Program-made: the position numbers and the translations under genes
Part shown: piece by piece, positions 1 to 45,553 of the stretch
How the letters are laid out: each line of letters starts with the position of its first letter
Numbering within the stretch: the stretch's first letter is position 1
Notes under the pieces: generated by a model
What the model was told of the DNA's origin: nothing
The model's database searches: none
The model's input: the letters and a program-made list of their open reading frames with translations, nothing else
Source of the DNA: Eublepharis macularius
Taxonomy: Eukaryota > Chordata > Lepidosauria > Squamata > Eublepharidae
Length of the DNA: 64,000 nt
Direction of reading: 5' to 3'
NCBI RefSeq assembly: GCF_028583425.1
Contig: NC_072793.1
Coordinates: forward strand, 96,085,689 to 96,149,688

Positions 1-3000
1 TTATGAATTCTTGGTAACTTTAGTTGTTTCTATTAATAACACATTATCAGTGGCTGATAATTCTTTTCTTATCACCAAGTCATATAAATATATGGATTTT
101 GTGGGATTGTATACTCTGGTACATATTTATTGTACCTATTAATGTCCATCTAATAGGACTTGCATTTTGGAACCCACCAATATGTGCAAAATTATCATTA
201 CAAGTCCAGCATTTTAGATATCTTACTTAATCTTTCTGCTCTTAGATCCCATTGATACAAAAATTATATTTCTTATTCTTAAAATTTATATGAACAGAGT
301 GGAATAGATACAAAGACAGTTCCCACCTTTTATATTCCAAGAATTGCTTTTACAAAAAGGTAGCCCTTTTTCTTTTCAAACTGTTACCTAGATGTTGTTT
401 ACCCACCAACAATATGTTTTATATTTTGGATTGAAGTCTTATACTATTATATTGTTCCTCACATAGTGGTTCAATTTTAGTGTATAAACATTTTATTTAG
501 AATATATTTAGAAAATGTCCAAGATGCCTTTCATGAGATTTGCAGCATCTTAGCATTAGTATCCTCTAAGCTATTAATTTTATTTCTCTATAAACTAGTG
601 AAATAATATGGGTATTTCTCCATTCTGTGAGATAAACTTTGATGACCTCACTTAATAATTTTCATCACTTGGCATTTGATGTCATATCATTCCACAATCT
701 CAATAGATCAGCTATTATGTCTTGATCATTATAAACATGATAAAAAGCCAGTTATATGAAGATTCAGTTTCCTTTTTATTGGTTTGCTCCACACACTCAA
801 GTCTGATAAATACATTAACCGGGGGGGGGGGTATACAAAAAGGAATTGTCCTTTTGACAAAACCATGGTAAATAATTTAAAGGAAATTTGCTTCTTACTT
901 GTTCTATCTTTAATCATAAGGTACCATTATTTGATACAAGTTAATATAATATTCAATTATAATACATAGTATTATAGTGCAATATTAGGGAAGGCTAAGC
1001 TTTTCTTTTTACGTTTTTTCTGTAATGTTTTGGTTGACATTCTTACAGATTTCCATAACAAATAGATCAAGATTTTCAATATATTGCCAAGACTTTAAGG
1101 CCACAGAACCAACAAGCCATAACAAAATAGGAGTAATAACCTGGTGTCTTTATTGATTTATTTACCTGGCTACGTCTTTAGTTATTTAAAATGTGTACAC
1201 CCTACCTTTTATCCACATTACTCATGGCAGCTTCCAACCCATTTAACAAGAAATGCAGTATAAAACAATCAATACAAAATAAGACAAAAGCAATTACCAA
1301 CAGATTATTAAAGCAAAATTAGTTCATCATTCTATTACTAAAATCCTGGGTAAGCAAGGAAGATTTTGCCTAATACTTAAAACTCATCAACATAGGTGGG
1401 GCATGAATGAGCATGGAGGGGGGAGTTCCATAGACATAGGCACCATTGCAAGGAAAGTTCCTCACCTCAAAAGATGGAGGCTTCCAGTGCCAGACCTCCA
1501 TCAAAGATAATAACCAGGCAAGTTCATATGGTTTATAATATATTCAGCTTTAAGATGCAGAAGAAATTCTTGATGAGGAACTATGCCAGGCTATTAATTT
1601 TCCCAGTGAGGTGAATCTGGCACTCCTCCATAAGTGAATTGTGATAGGTAGATGCTGCTACTGGATATATACATATGAAAGACAAGACATAAATACTTAA
1701 CATGGGGTTGTGGGCTCAACAGAAGTGTGTACATGTACCTGAGACTGAAAATAAGTCTTTTGCATGCTGCATTCTCTAGCCAGACCCTGCTATTCCTGCT
1801 TTTCTGGCATATCATCCTGCCAGCTCTAACTCTGCTCCTCCTCTCCTCAGGCTTTTGAGCTGAACCAGTCCGTCCAGCAGGGAGGACGGGGAAGTAGAGC
1901 AGTTGACTCCTCCCTCCGCCCGTCTCCAGTGGAACGCAAGGTGGGAATCGCGCTCTGCCCTGCCCTTCCCCAAGGACGCATCTGGCTCCTTCCCTACCGT
2001 GCCCGAGCCTGGGCTCTCTAACCTTCATTTCAACTGGCATGCACCTAACAACTAACAGGGGCAGGGGCCAAACCCTTTGGAAATGGACTGGCCTCAAAAT
2101 TCACCCCCACACCATCTAGGAATGAGCGCGCTTCCTGTACAGACTCTCCTTGCGTCTCCTCTCTTACTCTAACACCTTCTTCCCCAGGCTCGCACAAGTC
2201 TTGCCCCAGGAAACGGCACTCTTGGGATATCTGACCTTATTGTATAGGGAAGCTTCATAGACTTGAATAGCCTGATCGTCCAAAATGTTTGGATAGTTTG
2301 AAAGTGGAACAAATGGGATTGCTAGGGCAAATATATATTTAATTGAAGCAAGGCTACCTGAATAACTAGGAGACTGGGATGATCAAAGTTATTATGATGA
2401 TCACTGGAAGTAAGGCATGGTTTTGCTTTCATCGTTGGGGGAGTATGAATTTCATTAAAGAGTAAGCAAAATTCCTAACCATGCCAAGAAATGTCAGAAA
2501 GAGGAAGAAAACTGGCTTTGTTATACTTGGCCATATGTATTTTTTTTTATCATGGTTACTGCACGTCATAACGAACTCAGGAAATCATCATCTTAACTTC
2601 CATTCCAATTCTGTCACTGTTTTTTATTGATAAGGGCTACTGTCATTCTAAGAAAAGGGGGAGATGGGTATGAAATTTTGAGAGAGAGAGAGCAGGGTAG
2701 GAGAAACTATGTGAGTTGAATTCACTAACATGTTTCTTCCCATGCTAAAGTTGTTCAAAGACTCTGTTGCAAGAACTAACCATGTCAGTTACTCAATCCA
2801 CATGGCTCTTCTTAAAAGATATTGCCAAACCAGAACTGAGCCATCTGGAAGCAGTTCCTACACTGGTTTGTTAATATATGGATGAGTCTAACTGGAAAAC
2901 CTTTCTTTGCATGAGACTTAGTACCCAGGGATGGTCTTCATTGATACATAGACGGCATTAATGAAGATGTTTGCTGCAACCTGAGATTGGCCAAGCGGTC

Positions 3001-3860
3001 CACAGCCTAAATATATTTTCTCTGGATTTGTAAAGGACTAAAGCCTCCCTGTAGTCAGCAATGTTGCCTCTCCCATGTGTGCACAAGATGGTGCATTGAC
3101 AGCAGACAGGAAATGCTACTGATTTATTTTATTTTCTAGGTTGAAGAGGCTGCCTGATTCAAATGTTAGGAACTTTCATGGCTATAAATAAACTGACAAA
3201 AAGAGAATCAGAAATTTTAGACATGATCCTGAGAACTGCAGCTTTCATTAATTTTTTCGATGTTTATTTAAAACATCAGTGCAACTTATTGCCCACATAC
3301 CTGCTCAGGGGCACATTTAGTCTGGGGAAACAAATTCATTTTTTTCTCTGATGGAAAAACAAACTTGAAAAGAAGTGCACTGAACTTGAAGTCATTTGCT
3401 TTCTTTCCCAGCCTTTTCCAACCAAGGATTCCCCTCTGTTTCAAAAACAAAGTGCCTCACCCTTGGAGGGTATTAGTCTGGACCACCAATACTAATTGCT
3501 TTCCTCTAAAGCTGATGTGCACTTTTGCCTAGAGGACTCTGGGATGTTCAGATAAAGGAAGCTAATGTTAATGGCATCATTGTTTTTGTTCAGTATATGG
3601 ATCTCCTATGTCACTCTCTACCCAGACTTTGGAAGTTTTCTGACCCTATGAACAAGGGAAGCAATTTCCCCTCCAGCCAAAGTCAACTGCTAGCAGTAGG
3701 TATGACTGTTTAGCAGGCTATATCTGCAGTCTTCAGTACTTACTAGAACTAACGTTCTGTATGTATTAACGTATGGTCTCATTCAAAAGCCAACTATCAG
3801 TACCTCATGCGTTTAATGTACCCCCAAATCTCCTGTTTGTACTTGCTGAACACATGTTGT

Positions 3861-3933
3861 TTAAAATGGATTGCACAATCAGTGACAATATAAACAGTGC
3901 ATATATTGTCACTGGTTGTGCAATCCATTTTAA
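3861..3933. repeat. Near-perfect 31-bp-stem hairpin flanked by TTAA
   Basis: The left arm (3861-3891) and right arm (3903-3933) are reverse complements over 31 bases with one mismatch, which would be a G-U wobble in RNA. The loop is about 11 nt. Both ends carry TTAA. This could be a tiny foldback MITE, possibly piggyBac-like because of the TTAA ends, or a pre-miRNA-sized hairpin in the SEMA3F intron. No known miRNA seed is recognised. The TTAA is itself palindromic, so it may simply be part of the stem. Confidence 0.7.
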
Positions 3934-5156
3934 CAAGCTGACAACAATATCAGGAACAATCCTGCTCCTCTTACTCCCTTGGGTGGCAACATGTGTTTGG
4001 CATACATTAGAAAGAGGAAGCAAGTCTTCAGTGATATCCTGCCACTATTGACCTCCCAAGTTGTTAACGTAATACATGGGGAAGAGCGTGGGTTGTTCCA
4101 GATGGTGGGAAGTTCCAAAGAGATAGGGTTAACAACCACAATATGTCATATGCTGCTGTAATCTTGAGTCCTTCATGCCCACATTTGTATCACTCTGAAC
4201 CTATGTTGTTACTGACAGAATACAATTTGTGACATTTCCACTAACACAGAATGACTCCTCTCTTGCACTGAAAGAGGTATTTATCCTAAACAGACTCAAT
4301 TTATTTGTGTTCCATGGAAAGAAGTCTATTTGTACTTTTGTTCAAGCAATGGACTTTCATTTGACAGGCATTTCTGTCTCCTGGAATGAAGAACTCCCTC
4401 CACATTCTTAATTCCTTTGAAAGGTATCCAGTGAAGTACCAACAATACCATTTGTGTAAGGAAAAGAATCACATGTCTTGAGTTACAAATATACAATAAG
4501 TGGTGAAAGGAGCTGACAGTGAAAATGATGGGATGGTATAAATGATTTTGTCAGCAGATGCTGTTATCAGAAGTGAACATAGACTGCTGCTATGTATTAT
4601 TTTTTAAATAATATTTTTAAAAACGGGAGTAGAAAAAATATTACAGTTACAGCATTTTTCTACTGTGAATTTTCCTGATTGTGGAAACTCAATTAAAACT
4701 TGCTTTGGAATATACCTATCCTGTATTTTCTGTTTTTATTAGAATAACTTTTTATAGACCATTGTGTGTTTTTGCACACATGCACTGTTTGAGCAAGAAA
4801 GATAGGAGGGAAGAGAGGGCACCTCCAGCTGAACAAAATCAGTGGCATTGAGAGATATTAGTAAACAAGACTACAGTTTACTGTTCAGCTCTAATTCCAG
4901 GCAAAATCAGTTCACAAACCCCCTCAAATTCCTGTAAGACGCATACATTCTATCATTAATATTGGACTTTTTTCTGTAGCCAACTTCTTTCAGATACTGT
5001 GCATGGTCATTTACAGTGGAGAGGAAGTGAGACCTCTACATTTTCTGGCAAAACTCTGATTTTTAAAAAATTGACTGTCTCTCTTTGGATGTGGCTTGAC
5101 TTTTGGATGTGCCTGTGCAAGCATTAGGTAGAAGCGCCTCATTCCTTATGCCCCTA

Positions 5157-5244
5157 CACTGCAATCCTAAAAAGAGTTTCTACAGTCTAAGCTCATTGAA
5201 ATCAATGGGTTTAGACTGAAGTAACTATTCTTAGGATTACACTG
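5157..5244. mobile_element. Palindromic MITE, family A, copy 1
   Basis: This 88-bp element is nearly palindromic. The left end cactgcaatcctaa matches the reverse complement of the right end at 12 of 14 positions, and the central arms pair around a core reading attgaaatcaat. A related copy lies at 20241-20311. It has no coding capacity. The family name is unknown to me. Confidence 0.6.
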
Positions 5245-6007
5245 CTAGTCTTGGCTGTTTTTTTCATCCTGTTCATTCATCCGAACTCTAATGTCCCTTA
5301 CACCACTGATACTGACTCAGCCCATTCCACTGAAAGCAGCTGACCTTAGCAATTCCTCAGGTGAAAGAGGAACTACAGAAAGGGATTTATTCTGTCCAGT
5401 CTAATCCATCTTTAAGACAGATTCAGCACCATTCAGCACAGTCTTGTGTGGTGGATGCTGACAAAAGAATTAATTCAATATGAAGGTATTTGAACCCTGC
5501 ATCTTGTGCTTCTCACCTTTTCAGTCCTCCTCCCACCCTGTTCTTATAACATAAAAATGATGACACTCTGGACAGAAAGAGTCCTAGAAAGTTTACACTT
5601 CCATTTTGTGGGCATTCTCTGCTAATAAATAGCCACAAATCCAGAATAGTATATGGATAATGGCCATTGTACCCCTATTGAAAAGAAGAGTATTGGGAGA
5701 GAAAAATATGGGAAATAATAGTATTTTAAAGGTCAGGATGGTAGTCTAATCAAATATCCTGACTTTAATTGTTCTCTTTACCTGATAATAATATTTTGAG
5801 AAATTTAAATAAAACTGCTGAAAGAATTATTTTTATACATCAGAAACTCCTCCCGAGAAATCAGTGATGTGGAAAATGTGTTTTGGCCCAAGTTAGGCAT
5901 TTTTTCATCTTGTTTATTTCAGTGAGAGGGATAAGCATGTGTTTAAATCTTCCTCATTGAAATCAGTGGGACTTTAAAAAATTGCTTAACTTAGGCTGGA
6001 ATGTGCT

Positions 6008-6196
6008 CAGGGCTTTTTTTCAGCTGGAACATGGGGTAACGGAGTTCCGGAACCTCTTGAAAATGGTCCCATGGCTGGTGGCCCCGCCCCCTGATCTCCA
6101 GACAGACTCCAGCAGGGGCCACCAGCCATGTGACCATTTTCTCTGAGGGCAACCCACTGAGGTCCACCACCTCTTTTCCCAGAAAAAAAAGCCCTG
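6008..6196. mobile_element. hAT-type MITE with perfect 8-bp target duplication
   Basis: A 189-bp element runs from cagggctttttttcagc to gaaaaaaaagccctg, with terminal inverted repeats of about 13-15 bp. It is flanked on both sides by aatgtgct (6000-6007 and 6197-6204), a perfect 8-bp target site duplication as made by hAT transposases. It has no transposase frame, so it is non-autonomous. The same termini bound the much larger element at 47977-50170. Confidence 0.9.
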
Positions 6197-7124
6197 AATG
6201 TGCTAATGTTTTTATCAAAAATATCAAAACACAAAATGCATCTGAGTTGATTCATTTTTCAAATGAAAGCAATCCTTAAAGCAGTAATTTCCATTTTAAA
6301 AAAAAAGTATTTAGTGATCAGACATTAGTTTTCTCAAATTTTGTTTCTGCCACCCTGCCTTGGCAGACTCCTTCTGTGACACTGGTACTTTCAAGCTCTG
6401 CTAGGCACTGGCATCCTAGCAACTCCCTTGGAAGACCAGAGGTGGATCATACATATATCATTTGGGAGTACTAGTCCGAGTTAGTAAATTTATTATAAGA
6501 ATATTCATTTATTTTGCATTCTTCAACTTAGTTTTTCTGCTTAAAGACCTGCATCACATCATCTCTAGTCATGGCTGGTGTTCTAATGTTTGCCCTCTGG
6601 GAGACTTACTTAGGGTGCTACCATGTACCGGTTGTGATATGTAGTTTGAATTTATTGCTGTGTGCATGTTCAGCAAGCTTTTTGCTTACCCAGTCCAAAG
6701 TTCTAGCATGTGGATAGGAAGGAAACACATGAAAATCAGTAGAAGGGTATTGCAGGAAATCCTGGAACCATCCAGAATGAAGGAAAATGTGAGGAACTGC
6801 AAAGGCAGGGCATCAGAACCCTTAGTCAACCAAAGCTTTGCAATATGTGGTCTTTAGCTACTTTTTACATCAATATCAACATGGGGTTATTTCCTACACA
6901 AATACATTTGTACATCAATGGTAGTTTTATCTTGAGGAAATAATGTGGAAGTAATGTGAGCTACTTGTGCTTCATGTAGTCTAATGTCAGCCCTAGAATT
7001 GGTTATGTTGTGTTTCAGCATTTCTTCAACTCTGTATTGAATTCCTGCTACTGCGATGACTTTGTAAACTTGTGTTTATCTACCCTATGGCATTGTTTAG
7101 GGAAATGTCCCTGATACTAACTAC

Positions 7125-7195
7125 TAATCTCACACTGTGCAATCCACCTTGAGTCTCTGTGAGAAAGGCGGACTATAAATGACATAAATAAACAT
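7125..7195 (+). mobile_element. LINE 3' tail (L2-like)
   Basis: A short segment resembles the 3' end of reptilian L2-like LINEs: a caatccaccttgag block, an aggcggactataaat block, then an A/T-rich short tandem tail. It is too short for firm family assignment. Confidence 0.45.
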
Positions 7196-7296
7196 TGTCA
7201 AAGATACTCGAAGACTATCTAAAGGTCACTTGAAGGCTGAGTTTCTTCTGATTAATATATGGAAGTGGAATATTGACATCCTATCTGATGTGACTT

Positions 7297-7427
7297 AGGG
7301 CCAAGCTACAAGTGACAAACGACACTTGAACGGCAAGTGTATTTCTCCCTGTTCACTTGCCCTCCACTTGCGCTCCACTCGATCCACTTGCCCTTCAAGT
7401 GTCATTCATCACTTGTAGCTTGGCCCT
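7297..7427. mobile_element. Foldback MITE with perfect 19-bp terminal inverted repeats
   Basis: The left end agggccaagctacaagtga (7297-7315) is exactly the reverse complement of 7409-7427. Similarity continues inwards to about 43 bp with a few mismatches, so almost all of the 131-bp element can fold. The interior repeats the word cacttg several times. I see no clear target duplication. It has no coding capacity. Confidence 0.8.
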
Positions 7428-8629
7428 GAGAATGCCAAAGAGGGGACAATGGTCATAATCATGTATGATTGAAGAAAATCAGGGCTGAGGCATATCAAAG
7501 ATCTCTGAAACTGATAATTCTGTGAATACTTTGCTGAGCCCCCCCCCCCCATTAAGTGGAAACCATATTGACCTATCTGTATACAGAAGGGATAAGAACA
7601 CAATGTTTCCCTTCCTGAGCCTTCATTATAGGGTAGGCAGTTATATTAACTAATTAATTATAGCTGCAAGAACAGCCCAGTATATTGCATCCATTCACAC
7701 TCTGTCAAAATCTTCCCTAATGTTCTGTGGAATTTCTAATAAGATTCCATTTGAGGCTAAACTACACTGAAGAATAAGGAACAGTAACTAAACGCATAGC
7801 TGTGCATAGCTTTTATATCACTCATTTTACATAAAAAGAAATTTGTATGTCTGCAGAAAGCTTGAAAATGTAATGGTGTTAACACTGAAGAGAAAATGAG
7901 AGGTTTCTGTAAAGATATTCCACAGATCAGCATTTCTGATCTTTTCCATGAATATGATATGTGACGTGATCATGAGATGGTGTGCACTAGAAATAGGATT
8001 TTTAATGCATGGCTTTATTAAATAATATCATGCAGGTAGATACTGTGGAATGTGGTATTTTAATGTCATTGATGTATTTTCCAACCACAGAACAGATTTA
8101 TTTAGGGCAAACTAACATTACTTTGACAACTTGAGCATGGGGCAGCTATTTTGAGGCTTGCATGAAAGTGGCAAAGTGATGTGCCTGTAAATAGGTTCAC
8201 AGGGCAGGGCAGTAACTATTAAGAGAATGGCTTTGCAACAGTGTTTCTTGTGGTTAGTGTGGGATTGATATAGGATAAAGCAGCTACTGTTAGAATACCA
8301 TGTAGACAGCGCTGTTGTTCCTAGTGTGTCATGGAGGTGTCAAGAGGGATGCTAATAATAGGTTGTTGCAAAAATGTGTTAAGAGCAGCTTCGATATTTG
8401 CTTTTATGGCTGCCAACGGACACTCTGGCCTAGTGTTCCTCAAACAGCCATTATATAGAGGCTGTTGCTCCCTTTGGTATGGTGGTTGCCTCCAAAAGTG
8501 AAGTCTTTTGCTTTGCCTTGCAATGCATGGAATCAGCCACTGGAGGAAATAGTTTAGAATGGCCTTCACAGAGGAGTCATACAGTATGCCAAGGCTTCCT
8601 ACTTGCAGCAGTTTATGTGAAGGGACTAC

Positions 8630-9350
8630 TGATTAAATTTGCAGGTGACTCCAAACTGGGAGTATTAGCAAACACCTTTGAAAATAGGGATAAAATTCCA
8701 ACAAGATGTGAACACACTGGAAAAGTAGGCAGATTTGAATAAGGTGCAATTTAACAAGGATAAGTGCCAGGTTCTCCACCTGGGTAACAAAATCACAGGA
8801 TGTCATTGTCCCACTATATACTGCATTGGTCAGGCACTACCTGGAGTATTGTGCGCAGTTCTGGAGGCCTCATTCCAAAAAGAATGTGAACAAATTGGCA
8901 TGGGTGCAGAGGAGAACAACCAGGATGATCAGGGTCCTAGAGACCAAGCTCTATGAGGAAAGACTCAGGAACCTGGGAATGTTCAGTTTAGAGAAGAAGA
9001 GTTTGAGGGGAGACATGATTGCTCTCTTTGAGTTTTTAAAAGGCTATCACTTAGAAGGAGGAAGGGGGCTGTTCCTGTTGACAACAGAGGATAAGACTTG
9101 AAACAATGGGTTTAAACTACAGCAGGGAAGATTCCAGCTGGGTGTCAGGAAAAAATTCTTCATGTTAAAAGTAATTCATCAGCGAAATCAGCTGCCTAGG
9201 TATAAGATGGGTTCTCCCTCGTTGGCAGTCTTCAAGGAGTGGGTGGATGAATACTTGTTGGGGATGCTTTGGGCTGTTCCTGCATTGAGCAGGAGCTTGG
9301 ATTAGATGGTCTGTAAGGTCCCTTCCAACACTATGATTTTATATCATTGG
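8630..9350 (+). mobile_element. CR1 LINE, 5'-truncated 3' end
   Basis: This is the 3' part of a CR1-type non-LTR retrotransposon: the C-terminal end of the reverse transcriptase frame followed by the 3' UTR. Frame fragments between 8735 and 9101 read RHYLEYCAQFWRPHSKK and MIALFEFLKGYH, typical of the CR1 C-terminus. The final words, ending in ggtcccttccaacactatga, are the usual CR1 3' end. Several frameshifts show it is dead. It lies just upstream of a SEMA3F exon. Confidence 0.9.
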
Positions 9351-9494
9351 ATGAAAATTCCATCACAGAAATGTATTTTTCACCAGTGCGCAGTGTGATT
9401 CATGCATGCACTCTCTCTAAATGAGCCAGGAAGACCAAAGGTAAGGTTATATGATCATGTAGATAATATATCCACCTGTTGCCTTCCATTTCAG

Positions 9495-41631
<32,137 letters not shown>

Positions 41632-41689
41632 AACTGACCAAGGGACTATGTAATGACAATGCTTTATTTCCCCAATTTTAATATTAAAA

Positions 41690-41698
41690 ATATCTATA

Positions 41699-41731
<33 letters not shown>

Positions 41732-41735
41732 CTAC
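41690..41735. repeat. (AT)n-rich tract in the SEMA3F 3' UTR
   Basis: Alternating AT interrupted by aaa, about 60 nt after the stop codon. It is likely to be length-polymorphic. Confidence 0.8.
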
Positions 41736-44429
41736 ACAAACACGCCCCGCTCTCCCTCAAGACAGTATTTATTTGTAGGTTGTACATAATCCTTGGGTGA
41801 TTTCAGTCTCACCTCAGTGTGAGACAGTGAGGAGCTCGGAGGCGTCTCTTCTGGCAGCTTGCCCTTCCTTCCCCCTTTTTATCTACGGTACTGTAAAAAA
41901 AAATCATGTGGAGGGGATTGAGAACAAGGGGAAATCGTTTATGTGCCAGCCCAAAAGCACACATGTGGCAGGGAAGGGGAAGGACAGGGACACCTGGAGT
42001 AACTAGTAATAAGGCCCATGCCTTGTTAGCTCAGTGGAACAAAATGTTCTTTTCGGAATCTGTGAATCCTGAATGGCTGACTAGAAGCTTCCCAGGGCAG
42101 GTCATCATTTACAAGTTGGGATTTCTGTGCTACCATCCTTGAAAGCATTCTTGGTAAAAATAAAAGCAGCTGTCAAACACTAAACAGAGTGAAGAGTAGA
42201 GCCCTGAGAAACACAGGGAGTCTCAGGCCCCTGCCAGTCCTCCCACCAGAGGTATGCCTAAACTCTGGCTATGCCTACAGAGTCTTTAGCACCTTTCATT
42301 CCTGCCATACTTTTCTCTCATTCAAAGCACAATTTGGCAGGGCAGTATCCAGGGTTGAGTATGTTGGATGGAGACTGAACCACTTGAGGAGCCAGACCAA
42401 TTTAAGAGAGAAGGAAACAGTCATCAAGGATATGCCTGCATAGCCCATGTGGTGCTCCTACATCTGCTTGGAGCAAGTGAATACCACCAATAGGAATCTG
42501 AGGAGCAATGTTGTGATTGTCAGTGATTTGATCTCAGTAGCTTGGCTGGCATGTGGCATGCCTCTGTGAGAGGTACAGTATCGGAAAGTCACAATACAAA
42601 GGTAGTAGATGACCTGTTGAAATAGATAGGACTCAAAGGGTGGTTGTATGTATCATTTTGTGAATATGTCTATGATCCTAGGCACCCAGCTTTGATAAGC
42701 CACTTTGCCTGATGGCTCAGGGCCCATGTGCGAGACACTCATCCAAATGTGTTATGCCAGGGAGACATAATGTACATATGAACCAAAGTTACTCTCCCAT
42801 AGTGCATGCACCAGAAAATTTTGAGGTCAAAGACAGCATGGGAATGAAAAGGGTTTAGACATCAGCTGGACAGCCATCAGAACACCTGGCTTCTCTGCTG
42901 GCCCATGGATGACTCAGTGCCTCAGTTTCCTTACTTGGTTATTTATTATAATTTAATAATATTAATTTGTTCGCTGCAAGTCCAGATCTTCAATCCGTTA
43001 GCACCAACCTATGTAGTACAAACCTAGAAGAGATGGGTCAGGTCTGAAGTATCTGTGTGCTTTGTAAAGGAATCCTGTGGCATTTTCATCACTACTCAGT
43101 AATCTAAACTTCCTGCCTCCAGTTTTCACTGCAGTGGTAAAGGACAACACATTGCTATGCCACTCAACATTAAAATCAAGCATGCAATATTATTGTTAAG
43201 GGGGACTGTAGGGGTTATGAATCCCATTGTACAGGTGAGAATTTGCCCAACAGATGCTCTTGGAATTAATTTCTTTTTAAAAAATACAGAAGGAATGGTT
43301 ATGGTTCGTGTCTGTGTTTAGGGACAGACTAAGAGAATAAAGTGTCACCTCTGAAGCATGAAAGAGAAAATAGACATCACAGGAAGGGGGATGTATGTGC
43401 ATGCTTATTTGTGTGCATGGGCTCTGGAGAGCTTGGGGAATTCATGAAAAGTATTTTGTATACAATGCAAAGGGCTTCATGTAAGTCAGGCTTGTCAAGG
43501 GTTTTCCCTGAAGCCTGTCAGGTATGTAGGAAATAAAGAACAGAGTGCTTCTGAGTCTGTCCACAGTGCATGTTCTTCACTGCTGGGTAACCACAGCAAA
43601 AGCAGATACCTGGGAGTGTGAAGACTGGTCTCTACGTCAAAAAGGCAGAAACCCAGGACAGGTTTAATCAAGCTCCAGATATAGCAGAGTCTCTCGAATT
43701 CCTGCTCCCTGCCTCATCTCTTGGTCTGTGTATTCCTACCACATTATAGTTTGCTGTAGCAAAATGTTTCGTTTGCTTTTTCTCTTGGGCTCTTCCTTCA
43801 GGCTGGTTTCATTGGTATGAGCATGACTTCTACATCTGCCACATCCAAATTCTGGTCAAATTCCCAGGTTGGAATATTTCACATGGCTTCTATTTGTGAA
43901 GTTAATGTGATTTACGCCTGTTGAACTTCAGTGCTTTCATCTCCCATTGCAGTGGCTGTGCAAGGAGAATGGCTGCTTGCTGCAGATTGGGGGTCCCTTT
44001 AACATTGCTAGTTACAAGAAGCTACAGGGGCTGTGATCACAGAGATAGTGTGTACAAAGTTCATGTCTACACCTATCAAATTACCTTTAAAATGTTGCCT
44101 AGATGAGCAAGAGTGAAAACTAGGCTGTTTCTTGTTCTTTGCCCCCTGTTGTCTATACTGCAAGGGAGACTCTCACTAATGCTTCCTCTGTGCCCTTTGG
44201 GTACCTTATAAGCTTTGGGTCCAACCCATTCACCATCATTCTTGCAGGTAGATTCCCTTCCCCTGCCAATTTGAGTGATCTGCGTGTACTTTCTATTGTA
44301 AATAGCTGTAAATCAAAAATGTAACAAAACCAGGGAACTGGAGCATCTGACAAGTAGCTCCTTATGATGAATTCAAGCGCAGAGCCACTTCGCGCCTGTA
44401 CTGTGAATTTCCGGTGGATAGAATGAGCT

Positions 44430-44435
44430 AATAAA
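44430..44435 (+). terminator. Candidate distal poly(A) signal of SEMA3F
   Basis: AATAAA followed about 8-20 nt later by a GT-rich stretch (ggctttgtttttg), the usual downstream element. A nearer AATAAA at 42159 is an alternative. Confidence 0.45.
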
Positions 44436-45088
44436 CACTGGCTTTGTTTTTGAAAACTTGAGACTCTTTCACCTTGACTCCAGCTCTTCTAAATGCCCCT
44501 TTCCTTCTTTAGGGCTGGGGCTTTCTTATATTCCTCTAGTTCAACCCATCCTGTGGATTACTCATTATCAGAATAGTTTAAATCAGGCCGATAAATGTTT
44601 GAGATTAAAATATCACACCTTCTTACCCTTTTAAGTTTGTTCACATTTTGGATTTTTATATATCTTTCTGATACAGTTAAAAGACAGGGCCCTCTTCACC
44701 TATCCCACTAACTCAGCACGTAAGATTCAGTCAGTGTGATTAGAATGTCAGATATCCCACAGAAAATCCTGGCTTTTTTATTTTTTGTTTTATTTATTTA
44801 TGTCATTTTTAGTCCAGCTATCTCACTCAGACTCAAGGTTATTGCACAGAGTGAGTCGGTACAATCAATATCAATATACATGCAAATCTATCAGTATTCA
44901 TGCAAATTTTCAAAGATTTAAAACCAACGGGAATCCAATACAGAGCTGAAGAAATGCTGAAACAACGCATAATATGACTGACATATTAAACAATATAGAA
45001 ACTAACCAGCAGGATCCTACTCACAGCAACATACATATTAGTAAAGTCTATAGTCCCTCTCTCTTTAGTGATGCATCTCAGAGTGTCT

Positions 45089-45553
45089 TTAGACATGCAG
45101 GTTTTTAAAGAGTTGGGTCTGGGTTACCTATACCCACCTTGTGTTCCCACAACCACACAGCAGCTGTGGGGAATGGCTATTAAATATAAAGGAGAGTCCA
45201 AACGGCCCCGGAATGCCTCTGTGCGGGGAGGAAGGGCTCCTGCCTATCCCCTCAAGCTGTTTAAAATTAGTGAGTAGGGAGTTCTCTGTTTTTGCAGCTT
45301 CACATGGAGTAATCTGTGCATGTGTAGCAGTAAAAACAGGCAAATAGTGCCCCCTCTGGTGCCATTTTGGCCTGGGGAAATGGCATAGAGGGGAAGTTCT
45401 CTCTTCCTTCCCTGTGGTGGCATTCTGAGGCCATGTGGGCTCTCCTTTATTTTTTAACAACCATTCCCTCCAGCTGCTGTGTGGCTGCGGGTAACGCAAG
45501 TTAGGTCCAGTAACCCAGATCCAATTCTTTAAAAACCTGTATGTCTTTAGGAT
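45089..45553. mobile_element. DNA element with about 140-bp inverted ends
   Basis: The left arm (about 45092-45235, beginning agacatgcaggtttttaaag) and right arm (about 45405-45550, ending ctttaaaaacctgtatgtct) are imperfect reverse complements. They share cacacagcagct and the aaaggagag blocks. The central 170 bp is unpaired. No transposase is seen. It is probably a non-autonomous foldback transposon just downstream of SEMA3F. Confidence 0.75.

Larger units (their letters stand above)
1..9494. other. Repeat-rich non-coding region, probably SEMA3F intron
   Basis: I found no exon here. The semaphorin segments that should come just before the first visible exon (the part with the conserved cysteines and the CGTGAYNP-type motif) were searched for by eye on the + strand and not seen, so this is most simply the 3' part of a long SEMA3F intron. 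It holds a G10 run near 822, a GC-richer patch at about 1780-2110 with no recognisable gene, and the hairpin, MITEs and CR1 fragment listed separately. Diverged exons could have been missed without a computed alignment. Confidence 0.6.
41632..44450 (+). other. SEMA3F: Putative SEMA3F 3' UTR
   Basis: There is no further gene. Just after the stop is an (AT)n-rich tract (about 41690-41735). AATAAA signals occur at 42159-42164, near 43531, and at 44430-44435. The last is followed by GT-rich ggctttgtttttg and is the best distal site. The true end needs transcript data. Confidence 0.5.

Noticed and set aside
1594..2097. Minus-strand open frame of 167 codons in a GC-richer patch
   Set aside because: Arg/Pro-rich, no homology recognised, no splice or promoter context. 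Probably composition-driven.
8735..9101. Possible host gene with CR1-like protein
   Set aside because: Frameshifted 3' end of a CR1 retrotransposon.
1..9494. Upstream SEMA3F exons
   Set aside because: Looked for the expected conserved motifs and found none; they are assumed to lie left of the window.
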